Shown: positions 1 to 6,908, numbered from the stretch's first letter. The stretch is 10,874 bases of DNA from Candidatus Sabulitectum sp. (GCA_029940175.1 JAOZRM010000064.1:3785-14658), one strand, 5' to 3'. The notes: generated by a model from the sequence alone, not told the origin. Numbers and translations are program-made.

Positions 1-287
1 TCTCCGTAATCCACGCCAAAGAAACACCGTATGTTCCAGTGACCACAGTAGACATTGAAAGCAATGTCTGATTCCTTGCTGCTGGTTCCCATAAAAGTAT
101 CCATGGACAGTCCAACCCCGAAGGTTACCGGCCCATATTTCACAATGGTGACCTGGTTTTGAATCTCTGTGTAGATGAACTGATCCTCATCCGGTTGAAA
201 AAACATTCTGGGTTCAAGAAAGCCATCATTGCTTCCCGGGAAAGAAAGATTCCAACCGGATGTAAGAGCCAGGATCAGTAGAAGCAT
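1..287 (-). CDS. Secreted protein of unknown function, 3' end outside window
   Basis: About 95 residues are visible, reading off the left edge. I do not recognise the family. It opens with a short hydrophobic stretch (MLLLILALTSGW) that looks like a minimal signal peptide without the usual basic residues. The mature part is rich in alternating hydrophobic and polar residues (for example YTEIQNQVTIVKYGPVTF), as in beta-strand envelope proteins, and later holds two cysteines (YCGHWNIRC). The ATG is chosen because GGAGAAG lies just upstream and an in-frame TGA occurs about ten codons before it, with no other start between. It begins 4 nt after the stop of the AhpF-NTD-like gene, so it is probably the last or a later gene of the trx operon. 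Export and operon membership are inference. Confidence 0.6.
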   Translation of the reverse strand, partial: MLLLILALTSGWNLSFPGSNDGFLEPRMFFQPDEDQFIYTEIQNQVTIVKYGPVTFGVGLSMDTFMGTSSKESDIAFNVYCGHWNIRCFFGVDYG

Positions 288-291
288 TTGC

Positions 292-900
292 TTACTTCTC
301 CGCTTCCAGATGTTTCATCAGCCCCTGAACCAGATATGATTCCGGTTGTGAGCCTTCAACAGCGTATGTCTCGTTTATTACTGTTCTGGGAACACCCTGA
401 ACCTGATATTTTGCAGACAGTTCCTGAAATTCATTGGCCTCAATCGCCTCTGCAACCACTCTGTCGGAATAGGCTGCCATACGGTGTGCCAGAACAACAG
501 ATGGCGGGCAATGGGGGCAGGTTGGGGTTACAAACACCTTGATGAGCAGATCTTCCTGAAGGTCATTCAGAAAAGTCTTTGTTTCATCAGAAAGAGTTTG
601 CTCATCTCTGCCGGAATCGATAATTCCAGTGAGAAGACTGCTGAACTCATATCCGGAAGGAGTACCTCTGAAAAGAAGCCTGCCTGTATTTCCGATACTG
701 ATCGATGGAAGCAGAGCACTTTCTTTGTGTGACTCAATAACATCCACGGTAAGTCTTGGTGAAAGTTCGCTGAGTTCTGAAAGTATTGTTTCAGTTTCAC
801 TTTCCCCTGGAGCTTTTGTAAGAGTTACTGTGACATCCTCAGTCATAAGGTTGAAGTGACCTCTTATAGCTTCTCTGTCTTCGTCTGACAGCAATGGCAT
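292..900 (-). CDS. AhpF N-terminal-domain-like dithiol oxidoreductase (two thioredoxin folds, CPHC)
   Basis: Predicted cytoplasmic thiol-disulfide carrier of 202 residues, the usual length of a double thioredoxin fold. The C-terminal fold holds the redox motif C128-P-H-C131 after a beta strand (KVFVTPT) and a cis-proline loop GVP at 169-171. The N-terminal fold has no cysteine, so only one redox centre is present. That pattern, and the segment FRGTPSGYEFSSLL at 77-90 (compare the G-x-P-x-G-x-EF-x-SL motif in E. coli AhpF as I recall it), match the AhpF N-terminal domain better than archaeal PDO proteins, which have two CXXC motifs. In AhpF this domain is fused to a thioredoxin-reductase-like module; here it is separate and lies 11 nt downstream of trxB. 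It could hand electrons from TrxB to a peroxiredoxin, but no peroxiredoxin gene is visible. An AGAGAGG ribosome site precedes the ATG. Fold assignment is fairly sure; partner is inference. Confidence 0.85.
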   Translation of the reverse strand: MPLLSDEDREAIRGHFNLMTEDVTVTLTKAPGESETETILSELSELSPRLTVDVIESHKESALLPSISIGNTGRLLFRGTPSGYEFSSLLTGIIDSGRDEQTLSDETKTFLNDLQEDLLIKVFVTPTCPHCPPSVVLAHRMAAYSDRVVAEAIEANEFQELSAKYQVQGVPRTVINETYAVEGSQPESYLVQGLMKHLEAEK

Positions 901-911
901 TTAGAACCTCT

Positions 912-1877
912 CTATTCTTCTTTTTCCAGCAGTTCAAATACTGCAGCGGAGGCTCTGGCCCCCTCAGATACTGCAGTTACAACCTGTCTGAATCCGTTGT
1001 TTGTTACATCTCCTGCTGCAAAAACCCTGGGGTTTGAAGTTCCCACGATGTTTCGGGTTAAAACAGCGCTATTCTTGTCCAGTTCCACCAGTGATACAAA
1101 CGGCTCCGTGGCAGGTACAGTGCCTACATACAAAAATACACCGTCGGTGTCTATATGTTTTCTACCTTCAGGCGTGTCCAGGATAACACCTGTAACTCCC
1201 TGATCATCTCCAACTACCTCTGCCAGATGTGAGTTCCAGTAGGTGGTCACCTTGTCATGCTCCACAAGCTTCCTTGCAAGATAAGGTTCAGCGCGAAGCT
1301 TGTCTCTTCGGTGAACCAGACCAAGCTCAGAAACCACATGTGTAAGATGAAGAGCTTCCTTTACGGCACTATCGCCTCCTCCAACAACAATCGCTTTCTT
1401 GTTCTTGAAGAAAGGTGCATCACAAGTTGCACAGAAACTCACTCCCCGGCCATAGTACCTCTCTTCTCCAGGTACACCCAGAGTGGCAGGAGCGGCACCA
1501 GTAGCAATGATAAGAAAATCAGCAGTGTACTCCGAGGAATCTGTTTTTACAAGGATCTTTCCGTTTTCTTCTGTAGTACTCTCTACAGTTTCCATCCGGA
1601 AAAGAGCTCCTGCCTCTGTAGCCTGCTTCTTCATTGCACTTGTGAGATCAGAGCCTGCAATTGAGCTGAACCCGGGGTAGTTTTCTATCTCAGCAGTGAG
1701 AGCTGCCTGTCCTCCGGGTTTCCAGCTTTCAAGCACCACATGTTTGATCCCGTATCTGGCTGCGTAAATAGCGGCGGAGAGAGCGGCGGGGCCGCCTCCT
1801 GCGATAACAAGCTGATAAGAGTCAATACTTTGTATAGCCCCGCTGCTAACCAATCCTGTATCAACCTTGAAGCTCAT
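912..1877 (-). CDS. trxB: Thioredoxin reductase (NADPH)
   Basis: FAD-dependent reductase that moves electrons from NADPH to thioredoxin-type proteins in the cytoplasm. All family landmarks are present in 321 residues: FAD-binding GGGPAA at 27-32, the redox-active C149-A-T-C152, the NADP-binding GGGDSA at 166-171, the HRRDKLRA stretch at 189-196 whose basic residues read the NADPH phosphate, and the closing FAD motif AAGD at 287-290. The N-terminus carries roughly 15 more residues before the FAD motif than E. coli TrxB. The ATG is favoured because it overlaps the trxA stop (TAATG), which implies translational coupling, though a TTG eight codons in cannot be excluded. The next gene begins 11 nt downstream and looks like a detached AhpF N-terminal domain, so this enzyme may serve two carriers. 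Confidence 0.95.
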   Translation of the reverse strand: MSFKVDTGLVSSGAIQSIDSYQLVIAGGGPAALSAAIYAARYGIKHVVLESWKPGGQAALTAEIENYPGFSSIAGSDLTSAMKKQATEAGALFRMETVESTTEENGKILVKTDSSEYTADFLIIATGAAPATLGVPGEERYYGRGVSFCATCDAPFFKNKKAIVVGGGDSAVKEALHLTHVVSELGLVHRRDKLRAEPYLARKLVEHDKVTTYWNSHLAEVVGDDQGVTGVILDTPEGRKHIDTDGVFLYVGTVPATEPFVSLVELDKNSAVLTRNIVGTSNPRVFAAGDVTNNGFRQVVTAVSEGARASAAVFELLEKEE

Positions 1878-2206
1878 TATCCCAGTGTTCCAACTGCAAG
1901 AGCTTCAAGGTCTCTTTTAAGTGAGGCTTTGTCCCGGAATCCAACCATTCTATCGATTTCTTTTCCACCATGGAATATGATCATCGTTGGAACTCCACGG
2001 ATTCCAAACTGATTAGCTGCTGCAGGATCTTTATCAATATCCACTGTAACGAAGTTCACTTTGCTGCCAAGCTCACTGGTCAGTTTGTCAAGCACAGGGT
2101 GAAGCATCTTACATGGGCCGCACCAGTCTGCACTGAAGTCTACCAGTGTAAGTTTGTCTGTTCCTTTTGCTTCATCAGCTATTGTATTTCCTGGTATCAG
2201 TCTCAT
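1877..2206 (-). CDS. trxA: Thioredoxin
   Basis: Canonical small thioredoxin of 109 residues, the general cytoplasmic dithiol reductant recycled by the adjacent TrxB. Visible features are the active site W28-C-G-P-C32 within FSADWCGPCK, the buried Asp of LVDFSADW, and the cis-proline GVPT with P73. It is the first gene of the redox operon; its TAA overlaps the trxB ATG by one base. The reading frame stays open for a further 53 codons upstream, but the start at 2206 is preferred: it gives normal family length, is preceded by AAAGGAT, and the extra region has no thioredoxin similarity and lies in the divergent intergenic space. Confidence 0.96.
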   Translation of the reverse strand: MRLIPGNTIADEAKGTDKLTLVDFSADWCGPCKMLHPVLDKLTSELGSKVNFVTVDIDKDPAAANQFGIRGVPTMIIFHGGKEIDRMVGFRDKASLKRDLEALAVGTLG

Positions 2207-2423
2207 TGTCTTATCCTTTCGGTCTAGTTTGTTTTGACTACATCCCGTACAGTAGCATATTGAATGCCTATCGTATAGACATGTCACGCAACAAGTTAAG
2301 GCACGCAAGCGGGTGATATGTGTCAATTCTTCCGGTGATTCCAGTCTTTGCAAACACATCCCCACCCTTGTATTATGTGATGTTCCGACAGGATAGTGGG
2401 GTTTTTACTAAAAAGGAGGTAGT
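2207..2423. promoter_or_regulatory. Divergent intergenic region between trxA and the coiled-coil secreted protein
   Basis: This 217-nt gap must hold the promoters of the trx operon (minus) and of the small plus-strand gene. The plus-strand promoter is clear and listed separately. For trxA the best -35 hexamer is a perfect TTGACA on the minus strand at 2321-2326, but at 16-18 nt spacing there is only a poor -10 (TGCCTT-like), so I do not call that promoter. An 8-bp palindrome GACATGTC lies at 2278-2285. No RNA gene or riboswitch is recognisable. Confidence 0.55.
2348..2376 (+). promoter_or_regulatory. Sigma70-type promoter of the coiled-coil secreted protein gene
   Basis: The -35 hexamer TTGCAA (2348-2353) and the -10 hexamer TATTAT (2371-2376) are separated by exactly 17 nt. 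They match 4 of 6 and 5 of 6 consensus bases. Transcription would start near 2383, leaving a leader of about 40 nt that contains a strong ribosome site. Confidence 0.65.
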
Positions 2424-2825
2424 ATGAGATCTTTGTACCTGCTTGTGTTTGTTGCAAGCGTGGCCTTGGCGTTCGGTGTTCCTGGTGTTCCAGATGTTCC
2501 AGATGTGGAAGTACCTGATATTGAGATTCCGGGGATGGAATTGCTCGATGACATTCAGTTGAAGCTTGATGGTATTCTCGCTCAGTCTGAGGCTCTCAGA
2601 GATATGATTCCAGATCTTGCTGTTCTTGATGAGCTTTCTTTGAAACTGGAAGAGCTCAGGGAAACTGATGCTGACGTTGAGTCTCTTCAACTGCGGCTGG
2701 ACGCCTTAAGGGATGATCTATCCGGAGTGAAAGCTGAAATGGATGCTATAACAGATAATCTGGATTCAGAAATAGAGACTGTTAAGGCAACTATGGATGA
2801 ATTTACAGAGGGCTTGCCTATCTAG
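2424..2825 (+). CDS. Small acidic secreted protein with VPD repeats and a coiled coil
   Basis: Unrecognised 133-residue protein. Residues 1-18 (MRSLYLLVFVASVALAFG) form a signal peptide with no lipobox cysteine. Residues 19-36 are a proline-spaced run of V/I-P-D and V/I-P-G units (VPDVPDVEVPDIEIP). Residues 38-128 are leucine-rich, strongly acidic and predicted helical, with three imperfect copies of an L-D-x-I/L-x-L-K-L-D/E-x-I/L unit starting near 41, 68 and 85. This suggests an extracytoplasmic coiled-coil oligomer, perhaps a periplasmic spacer or adaptor, but there is no family evidence. Expression signals are strong: a good promoter and AAGGAGG four bases before the ATG. It is divergent from trxA and convergent with the sugar phosphotransferase, and contains no cysteine, so a direct redox role is unlikely. 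Confidence 0.85.
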   Translation: MRSLYLLVFVASVALAFGVPGVPDVPDVEVPDIEIPGMELLDDIQLKLDGILAQSEALRDMIPDLAVLDELSLKLEELRETDADVESLQLRLDALRDDLSGVKAEMDAITDNLDSEIETVKATMDEFTEGLPI

Positions 2826-2835
2826 ACCACAGGGG

Positions 2836-2860
2836 ACGGCTGGGCACATAGCCCAGCCGT
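2836..2860. terminator. Perfect hairpin between convergent genes, likely bidirectional terminator
   Basis: A perfect 10-bp inverted repeat (ACGGCTGGGC and GCCCAGCCGT) with a 5-nt loop ACATA. It starts 11 nt after the plus-strand stop at 2825 and 14 nt beyond the end of the minus-strand phosphotransferase gene. Neither side has a run of T, so termination would not be by the classic U-tract route; it may act on both transcripts or protect their 3' ends. Confidence 0.65.
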
Positions 2861-2873
2861 GTCTGTCAAGGGG

Positions 2874-4232
2874 TTAGTATGCTCCGGAGCCATTCAGTAC
2901 TGCCGCTGGTGTAAGCATAAGAATGGCAAGATCCATCCAGATAGACCAGTTGTCAACATAGTACAGATCCAGCTTTACCATTTCATCAAAGCCCAGATTA
3001 CTTCTTCCGGATATCTGCCATACGCCGGTAACTCCCGGAATGGTTTGAAGTCTCTTGAAGTCTCTTCGGCTGTATTCCTCCACTTCTTCAGGAAGAGGAG
3101 GGCGAGGCCCTACAAGGCTCATTTTTCCGGTTAGAACATTGAACAGCTGCGGAAGCTCATCGATAGACCATCTTCTGATAAATCTGCCGGTTCTTGTTAC
3201 CCTGGGATCATTTCTGATCTTGAAAAGTGGTCCTGCTGATTCATTGTGTTCTGAAAGAGATGATTTTTCTCTGTGGGCACCCTGTCGCATGGATCTGAAC
3301 TTGAGCATTCTGAAAGCTCCGTTGTTCTTGCCCAGTCTTGTCTGTCGGTAGAAGACAGGAAAACCGGAATCAGCTACAATCGCTATGGCCGTAAGGATGA
3401 AAACGGGAGAAAGAACAGCAATAAAGAACAGAGAGAGAACAATGTCTGTTGTTCTTTTAAGAAGAAGACCCCACCCTGACAGAGGTGCAGGAACGGATTC
3501 GATAAGGGTAGTACCTCCTATGTGTGCCACCCTGGCTGTAAGGCTGACCAGAGAAAATACATCAGCTGCTATCTTGTATTGAATACCCACCCTCTCGCAG
3601 TACAGGATGATCTGTGATAGAGCCGGCATGGGTATTGATTTGTCTACTATTACAAGTTCATCCACAGAGTTCTCCTCGAGGCGTCTGCAGATTTCCTCAG
3701 GAGGTAGGGATGGATCTGCAAAAGCCTTCACACGGTAGGATATCTGTGCTCTCGTTTCCAAAAAAGAAGCGAGCTGTCGGGTATCTTGTGAATTTCCGAG
3801 CATGAGAACAGTAACCGGAACGCTGTTTCTTGCAGCTATTTTTCTGATCAGCCAGTGCCAAATAATGAGTAGTACTATGGAAACCGGACATGAGAAAACC
3901 AGAACAAATCGGGAAAAAAACAACTGTCTTGTTATGAAAGTAATGGCGAAGGCAAAAATCATAGCCATAACTGATGCTTTCAGTATACAGGCTGCTTCCT
4001 CTATGAGCCCGAGACCGAATTCTCTTCTATATGCATTGAATGAGGTCATCAGTAAAACCTGAAGAGCCCCCAGAACAATACCGCTGAGAAGATAGTTATT
4101 GGGTGAAAGACTGAAATTGGATCCCATTACCGAGCTCAGCATGTAGTGCCTGAACCAGAATCCCAACATGAAAACCATGGTGATACACAGCATGTCGGTA
4201 AGAGGCTGTACCCAGCTTAGCCACTTATTCAT
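2874..4232 (-). CDS. Polyprenyl-phosphate sugar phosphotransferase (WbaP/EpsE-like initiating PGT)
   Basis: Inner-membrane enzyme that transfers a sugar-1-phosphate from a nucleotide sugar to undecaprenyl phosphate, the first step of lipid-linked glycan assembly. The 452-residue product has the layout of the large polyprenyl glycosylphosphotransferases: about four N-terminal membrane segments (roughly 10-130), a Rossmann-like CoA_binding_3-type middle domain (around 138-240), a re-entrant hydrophobic helix (264-288), then the catalytic domain with FYRQTRLGKN, MLKFRSMR, and SIDELPQLFNVLTGKMSLVGPRP at 357-379, where D358-E359 is the catalytic dyad. The terminal GSGAY is also typical. Sugar specificity cannot be read. 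The ATG at 4232 overlaps the glycosyltransferase end by 8 nt. A start at 4271 would add 13 residues; neither has a good ribosome site and the shorter form fits the family better. Confidence 0.92.
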   Translation of the reverse strand: MNKWLSWVQPLTDMLCITMVFMLGFWFRHYMLSSVMGSNFSLSPNNYLLSGIVLGALQVLLMTSFNAYRREFGLGLIEEAACILKASVMAMIFAFAITFITRQLFFSRFVLVFSCPVSIVLLIIWHWLIRKIAARNSVPVTVLMLGNSQDTRQLASFLETRAQISYRVKAFADPSLPPEEICRRLEENSVDELVIVDKSIPMPALSQIILYCERVGIQYKIAADVFSLVSLTARVAHIGGTTLIESVPAPLSGWGLLLKRTTDIVLSLFFIAVLSPVFILTAIAIVADSGFPVFYRQTRLGKNNGAFRMLKFRSMRQGAHREKSSLSEHNESAGPLFKIRNDPRVTRTGRFIRRWSIDELPQLFNVLTGKMSLVGPRPPLPEEVEEYSRRDFKRLQTIPGVTGVWQISGRSNLGFDEMVKLDLYYVDNWSIWMDLAILMLTPAAVLNGSGAY

Positions 4233-5049
4233 TGACGGTTCCAGAGCGGGTGACCGGAAGACCAAAACCATGCTTCATGTGAAATCTGATAAGACTCATA
4301 AGGTGATAGAATGCCTTTTTAGAAAAGAGTTTTGAGGAGGATCTCTGGTAGTGGTGCATGGCGATAGAATCATGAACATAGGCCACTCTGCCGCCGCTCT
4401 GCCAGACTCTGTAAGCCCATTCGAGATCTTCCATGCCGAAGAAGTATCCTTCATCCAGGAGCCCTATTTTCTCTGAAGCGCTTTTTCTCATGCAGAAACA
4501 TGCACCGCAGACCCAGTCAACAGTTCTGCTGTTATTGTGGTCCCAGTTCTGCATGAGGTGACCGGCTGTAATGTGTTTTCCCTTCCGGGTTTTGCCGAAA
4601 GGTGTTCTTCTGGATATGATGGTGGGTAATCTGTAGAAGGTTCTGGCATTGTACTGAAGTGAGCCGTCAGGATTGAGAAGTTTTCCCGCAGACAACCACA
4701 CATCTGGGTTCATGTCCATGTATTTTACCAGGTTCTCCAGGCAATCCGCTTGAACTTCCGTGTCGTCATCAAGGTGAAGAACATACCTTCCCGAAGATGC
4801 TCTGAATCCCTGATTTCTGGCCACGGCCACGCCCATGTTGCGGTTGTTCCTTATCTTAACAAGCTTCCCCGTAGATTCCAGAAAATCGGTTGTGCCGTCT
4901 GTTGATCCGTTGTCGACAACTATTATTTCCAGTGATGAGCTGAATGTGCACTTGTTGAGGGCAGAAATACATTTCTTCAGTAGGTTCAGTTGGTTCCATG
5001 TTATGACGACAACGCTTAAATCAGGCTTGCTTTTTCCCGTAGATATCAT
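4225..5049 (-). CDS. Family 2 glycosyltransferase (WbbL/rhamnosyltransferase-like)
   Basis: GT-A fold enzyme of 274 residues predicted to add a sugar to a lipid-linked acceptor on the cytoplasmic face. It has the GT2 opening LSVVVITWNQ at 11-20, VVDNGSTDGT at 44-53, NMGVAVARNQG at 71-81, the metal-binding LDDD at 93-96, and the later block FFGMEDLEWAYRV at 203-215, whose E207-D208 supplies the catalytic base in related enzymes. The VCGACFCMRK stretch before that block is typical of WbbL-type rhamnosyltransferases, but donor and acceptor are not proven. There are no membrane helices. The gene starts 7 nt after the radical SAM gene (ribosome site AGAGG) and its end overlaps the phosphotransferase start, so the three are surely co-transcribed. 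Confidence 0.92.
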   Translation of the reverse strand: MISTGKSKPDLSVVVITWNQLNLLKKCISALNKCTFSSSLEIIVVDNGSTDGTTDFLESTGKLVKIRNNRNMGVAVARNQGFRASSGRYVLHLDDDTEVQADCLENLVKYMDMNPDVWLSAGKLLNPDGSLQYNARTFYRLPTIISRRTPFGKTRKGKHITAGHLMQNWDHNNSRTVDWVCGACFCMRKSASEKIGLLDEGYFFGMEDLEWAYRVWQSGGRVAYVHDSIAMHHYQRSSSKLFSKKAFYHLMSLIRFHMKHGFGLPVTRSGTVNE

Positions 5050-5056
5050 GGTACCT

Positions 5057-6490
5057 CTAAAACAGTTTCTTCATTAGTGCTCCCAGAGCACGGTAGAATT
5101 CGGGAAGAGATCTGAGTCTTCCGATATTTTTCACAATGAAACCTGGAGACAGGAAGAAACGGGCATTTGCTTTTCTAAGCTCCCGTTCCAGTACAAAATT
5201 TCTGACGGAGGGAAGCGAGATAGTAGATTCCTTCTGAACATCTACGGGATAGTAGTCTCCCTTTACAAAAAGATTCTTCTCTTTGGCGATCGTGTAGAAT
5301 TCTGTGCCTGGGAACGGGTTACAGATTCCAAACATGATGGCGTCAGGCTTAAGCCTGATTGAATCTCCAACTGTTTTTCTTATGGTTTTCACTGTTTCCA
5401 GGGTGCTGGAGCCGATCAGGATGTTCAGTTTCACAAACACTCCTGCTTTTTTCAGCGCTTCTACACAACTGGCTACTGTCTCAACCTTCAAGTCTTTTCT
5501 TATATCATCCAGGATAGACTGCTCAAGTGATTCCACCCCTATGTCTACATATCTACACCCTGCTGCGGCCATGGCTTCCGCAAGCTGTTCATCAATGCTG
5601 TCCGCCCTTGAAAGGCAGCCCCATTTAATGTTCAGATCTGCAATACCATCGCATATTTCATAAACCCGCTTCTTGTCAATTATAAACTCGTCATCAATGA
5701 TCGAGACAGCAGTATATCCCTGCTCAGCGAGAAATCTGAATTCTTCTATGACGCTCTGTGAGGATCTTGCTCTGTACGGAGGTTTACTGGTGTGTGTTTT
5801 TTTGAATTCCAGCTCACGGGCAAAACTGAGAGAATTGGGTACACAGTATATGCAGTTGTATGGGCATCCTCTGCTTGTGAGAAGTGCTGTGAACTTTTCC
5901 TTTTTGTGACCGAACTTCGGATTGAAGTAGAAGTCATCAGAAAGAAGATGCCTGGCTGGAAAGGGAATCGAATCAAGGTTCTCGATTGGAGCTGATGGCG
6001 GGTTATGGTGTATGGTTCCGTTATTCATGTAACTTACTGCCGGAACAGATGAAGGGTCATCAAGAAAATCAAGGAGCTCGGGAAGAGTATTTTCTGTTTC
6101 TCCCCTGAGAACATAGGTTCTTTCATCGTCGATGAAATCATCTGTGAAATAGGAGGGGGCAGGCCCTACGGAAACAATGGCAGGGTGAGAGCCCCTGATC
6201 CGTCTTATTGTGTCTCGAGTTCTTCTGTCGATTTCCCTGCTCAGGTTTACAGAGTAGAAAAGATACACATCTGAGGTGTCGTTTCTAAAAAAAGTCTCAA
6301 ACTCGTCTGATGAGAGGTGCAGCGCCGGACCGTTCAGATATGAGACTGAGTGGCCTCTGTTTTCCATCACTGCGGCGGCGTAGAGAAGGAATACATTCGG
6401 GAAGGGATATCTGCCATATGTGCATCCGAAAACTCTTTCCGGAACTCTTTCTCCCTTTGCAGGAGCAGGATCTATCAGTGTGATTTTCAA
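5057..6490 (-). CDS. B12-binding-domain radical SAM protein in a glycan operon
   Basis: A 477-residue radical SAM enzyme, substrate unknown. Residues 1-145 resemble the cobalamin-binding Rossmann domain of this class (MKITLIDPAP start, then PFPNVFLLYAAAVMENRGH); no DxHxxG cobalamin-ligand motif is seen, as is common in this subgroup. The radical SAM core has the cluster motif C209-P-Y-N-C213-I-Y-C216, followed by IIDDEF, a GVES strand and a GIGS-like LIGSST. Relatives methylate or rearrange lipids, sugars and other unactivated carbons. The start is TTG: an in-frame TAG lies three codons upstream, and the first internal ATG would remove the first strands of the domain. It leads a three-gene operon with a glycosyltransferase and an initiating phosphotransferase, so a role in modifying an envelope glycan or its lipid carrier is likely but inferred. 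Confidence 0.9.
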   Translation of the reverse strand: MKITLIDPAPAKGERVPERVFGCTYGRYPFPNVFLLYAAAVMENRGHSVSYLNGPALHLSSDEFETFFRNDTSDVYLFYSVNLSREIDRRTRDTIRRIRGSHPAIVSVGPAPSYFTDDFIDDERTYVLRGETENTLPELLDFLDDPSSVPAVSYMNNGTIHHNPPSAPIENLDSIPFPARHLLSDDFYFNPKFGHKKEKFTALLTSRGCPYNCIYCVPNSLSFARELEFKKTHTSKPPYRARSSQSVIEEFRFLAEQGYTAVSIIDDEFIIDKKRVYEICDGIADLNIKWGCLSRADSIDEQLAEAMAAAGCRYVDIGVESLEQSILDDIRKDLKVETVASCVEALKKAGVFVKLNILIGSSTLETVKTIRKTVGDSIRLKPDAIMFGICNPFPGTEFYTIAKEKNLFVKGDYYPVDVQKESTISLPSVRNFVLERELRKANARFFLSPGFIVKNIGRLRSLPEFYRALGALMKKLF

Positions 6491-6546
6491 TAGCTTCTAC
6501 TTTCTTCATTCCGGTGCAGAGACAAATAAAGGAAATCACACTAATA

Positions 6547-6562
6547 TACAATGTACACTGTA
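6547..6562. promoter_or_regulatory. Operator-like palindrome upstream of the radical SAM operon
   Basis: The 16-nt sequence TACAATGTACACTGTA is a palindrome in 7 of 8 base pairs and is centred about 65 nt upstream of the TTG start at 6490. On the minus strand it abuts an AT-rich TATATT that could be a -10 box, although no convincing -35 accompanies it. The position suits a repressor operator for the radical SAM-GT-PGT operon. This is a pattern observation only. Confidence 0.3.
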
Positions 6563-6582
6563 GAGGGCGTAACTCATACGGG

Positions 6583-6618
6583 AAAAGAAAAGGGGGAAGA
6601 GCAGATCGCTCTTCCCCC
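6583..6618 (-). terminator. Intrinsic terminator of the HU gene
   Basis: A perfect 11-bp GC-rich stem (GGGGGAAGAGC with GCTCTTCCCCC, loop 5 nt, 6592-6618) is followed on the minus strand by TTTTCTTTT (6591-6583). It lies 17 nt after the HU stop codon. This separates HU transcription from the radical SAM operon. Confidence 0.92.
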
Positions 6619-6635
6619 GGAAGGCTCAAATAAGG

Positions 6636-6908
6636 CTAAAGAGCTTTGTCTTTAAGTGCCTTTCCAGCCTTGAAGAATGGGACTTTCTTTGCGTCGTACA
6701 TTCTCTTCTCTTTTGTACCTGGAACAACTCCCTCACGGGCAGCTCTTTCTTTTACGCCAAAAGTACCAAAACCTACAAGAGAGATCTTGTCTCCCTTTTC
6801 GATTACAGTGCTTACTCCTTCAATAAATGCGTCAACAGCAGCAGCGGCATCCTTCTTGGAAAGATCGGCTTTTTCAGCAACGTATCCAATAAGTTCCTTC
6901 TTGTTCAA
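6636..6908 (-). CDS. hup: HU-family DNA-binding protein
   Basis: Small histone-like protein that bends and compacts DNA as a dimer in the nucleoid. The 90-residue form starting MNKKELIGYVAEKADLSKKD matches the normal HU length and N-terminus. The family landmarks are GDKISLVGFGTFGVKERAAR in the centre, a DNA-contacting arm (GVVPGTKEK), and the closing VPFFKAGKALKDKAL. The start chosen is TTG at 6908, because AAAGGGG sits 7 nt before it. The longer frame from a GTG at 6938 would add ten residues, has no ribosome site and lacks family support. The gene is a transcription unit of its own, with a TTGACA promoter upstream and a strong terminator downstream, suiting a highly expressed protein. IHF is less likely given the sequence, but HU and IHF cannot be fully separated by eye. 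Confidence 0.95.
   Translation of the reverse strand: MNKKELIGYVAEKADLSKKDAAAAVDAFIEGVSTVIEKGDKISLVGFGTFGVKERAAREGVVPGTKEKRMYDAKKVPFFKAGKALKDKAL

Noticed and set aside
2321..2326. Perfect minus-strand TTGACA as the -35 box of trxA
   Set aside because: No acceptable -10 hexamer lies at 16-18 nt spacing, so the promoter was not called.
2207..2365. A 53-codon in-frame, cysteine-rich N-terminal extension of thioredoxin
   Set aside because: The start at 2206 gives normal thioredoxin length and has its own ribosome site; the extra codons lie in a divergent promoter region and have no family support.
4233..4271. Longer start for the sugar phosphotransferase at 4271
   Set aside because: It adds 13 residues not expected before the first membrane helix and has no ribosome site; the ATG at 4232 gives a usual family N-terminus. 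The choice is not certain.
6297..6629. Minus-strand frame through the start of the radical SAM gene, beginning with a good ATG at about 6512
   Set aside because: It runs out of frame through the conserved N-terminal domain of the radical SAM protein and resembles no protein.
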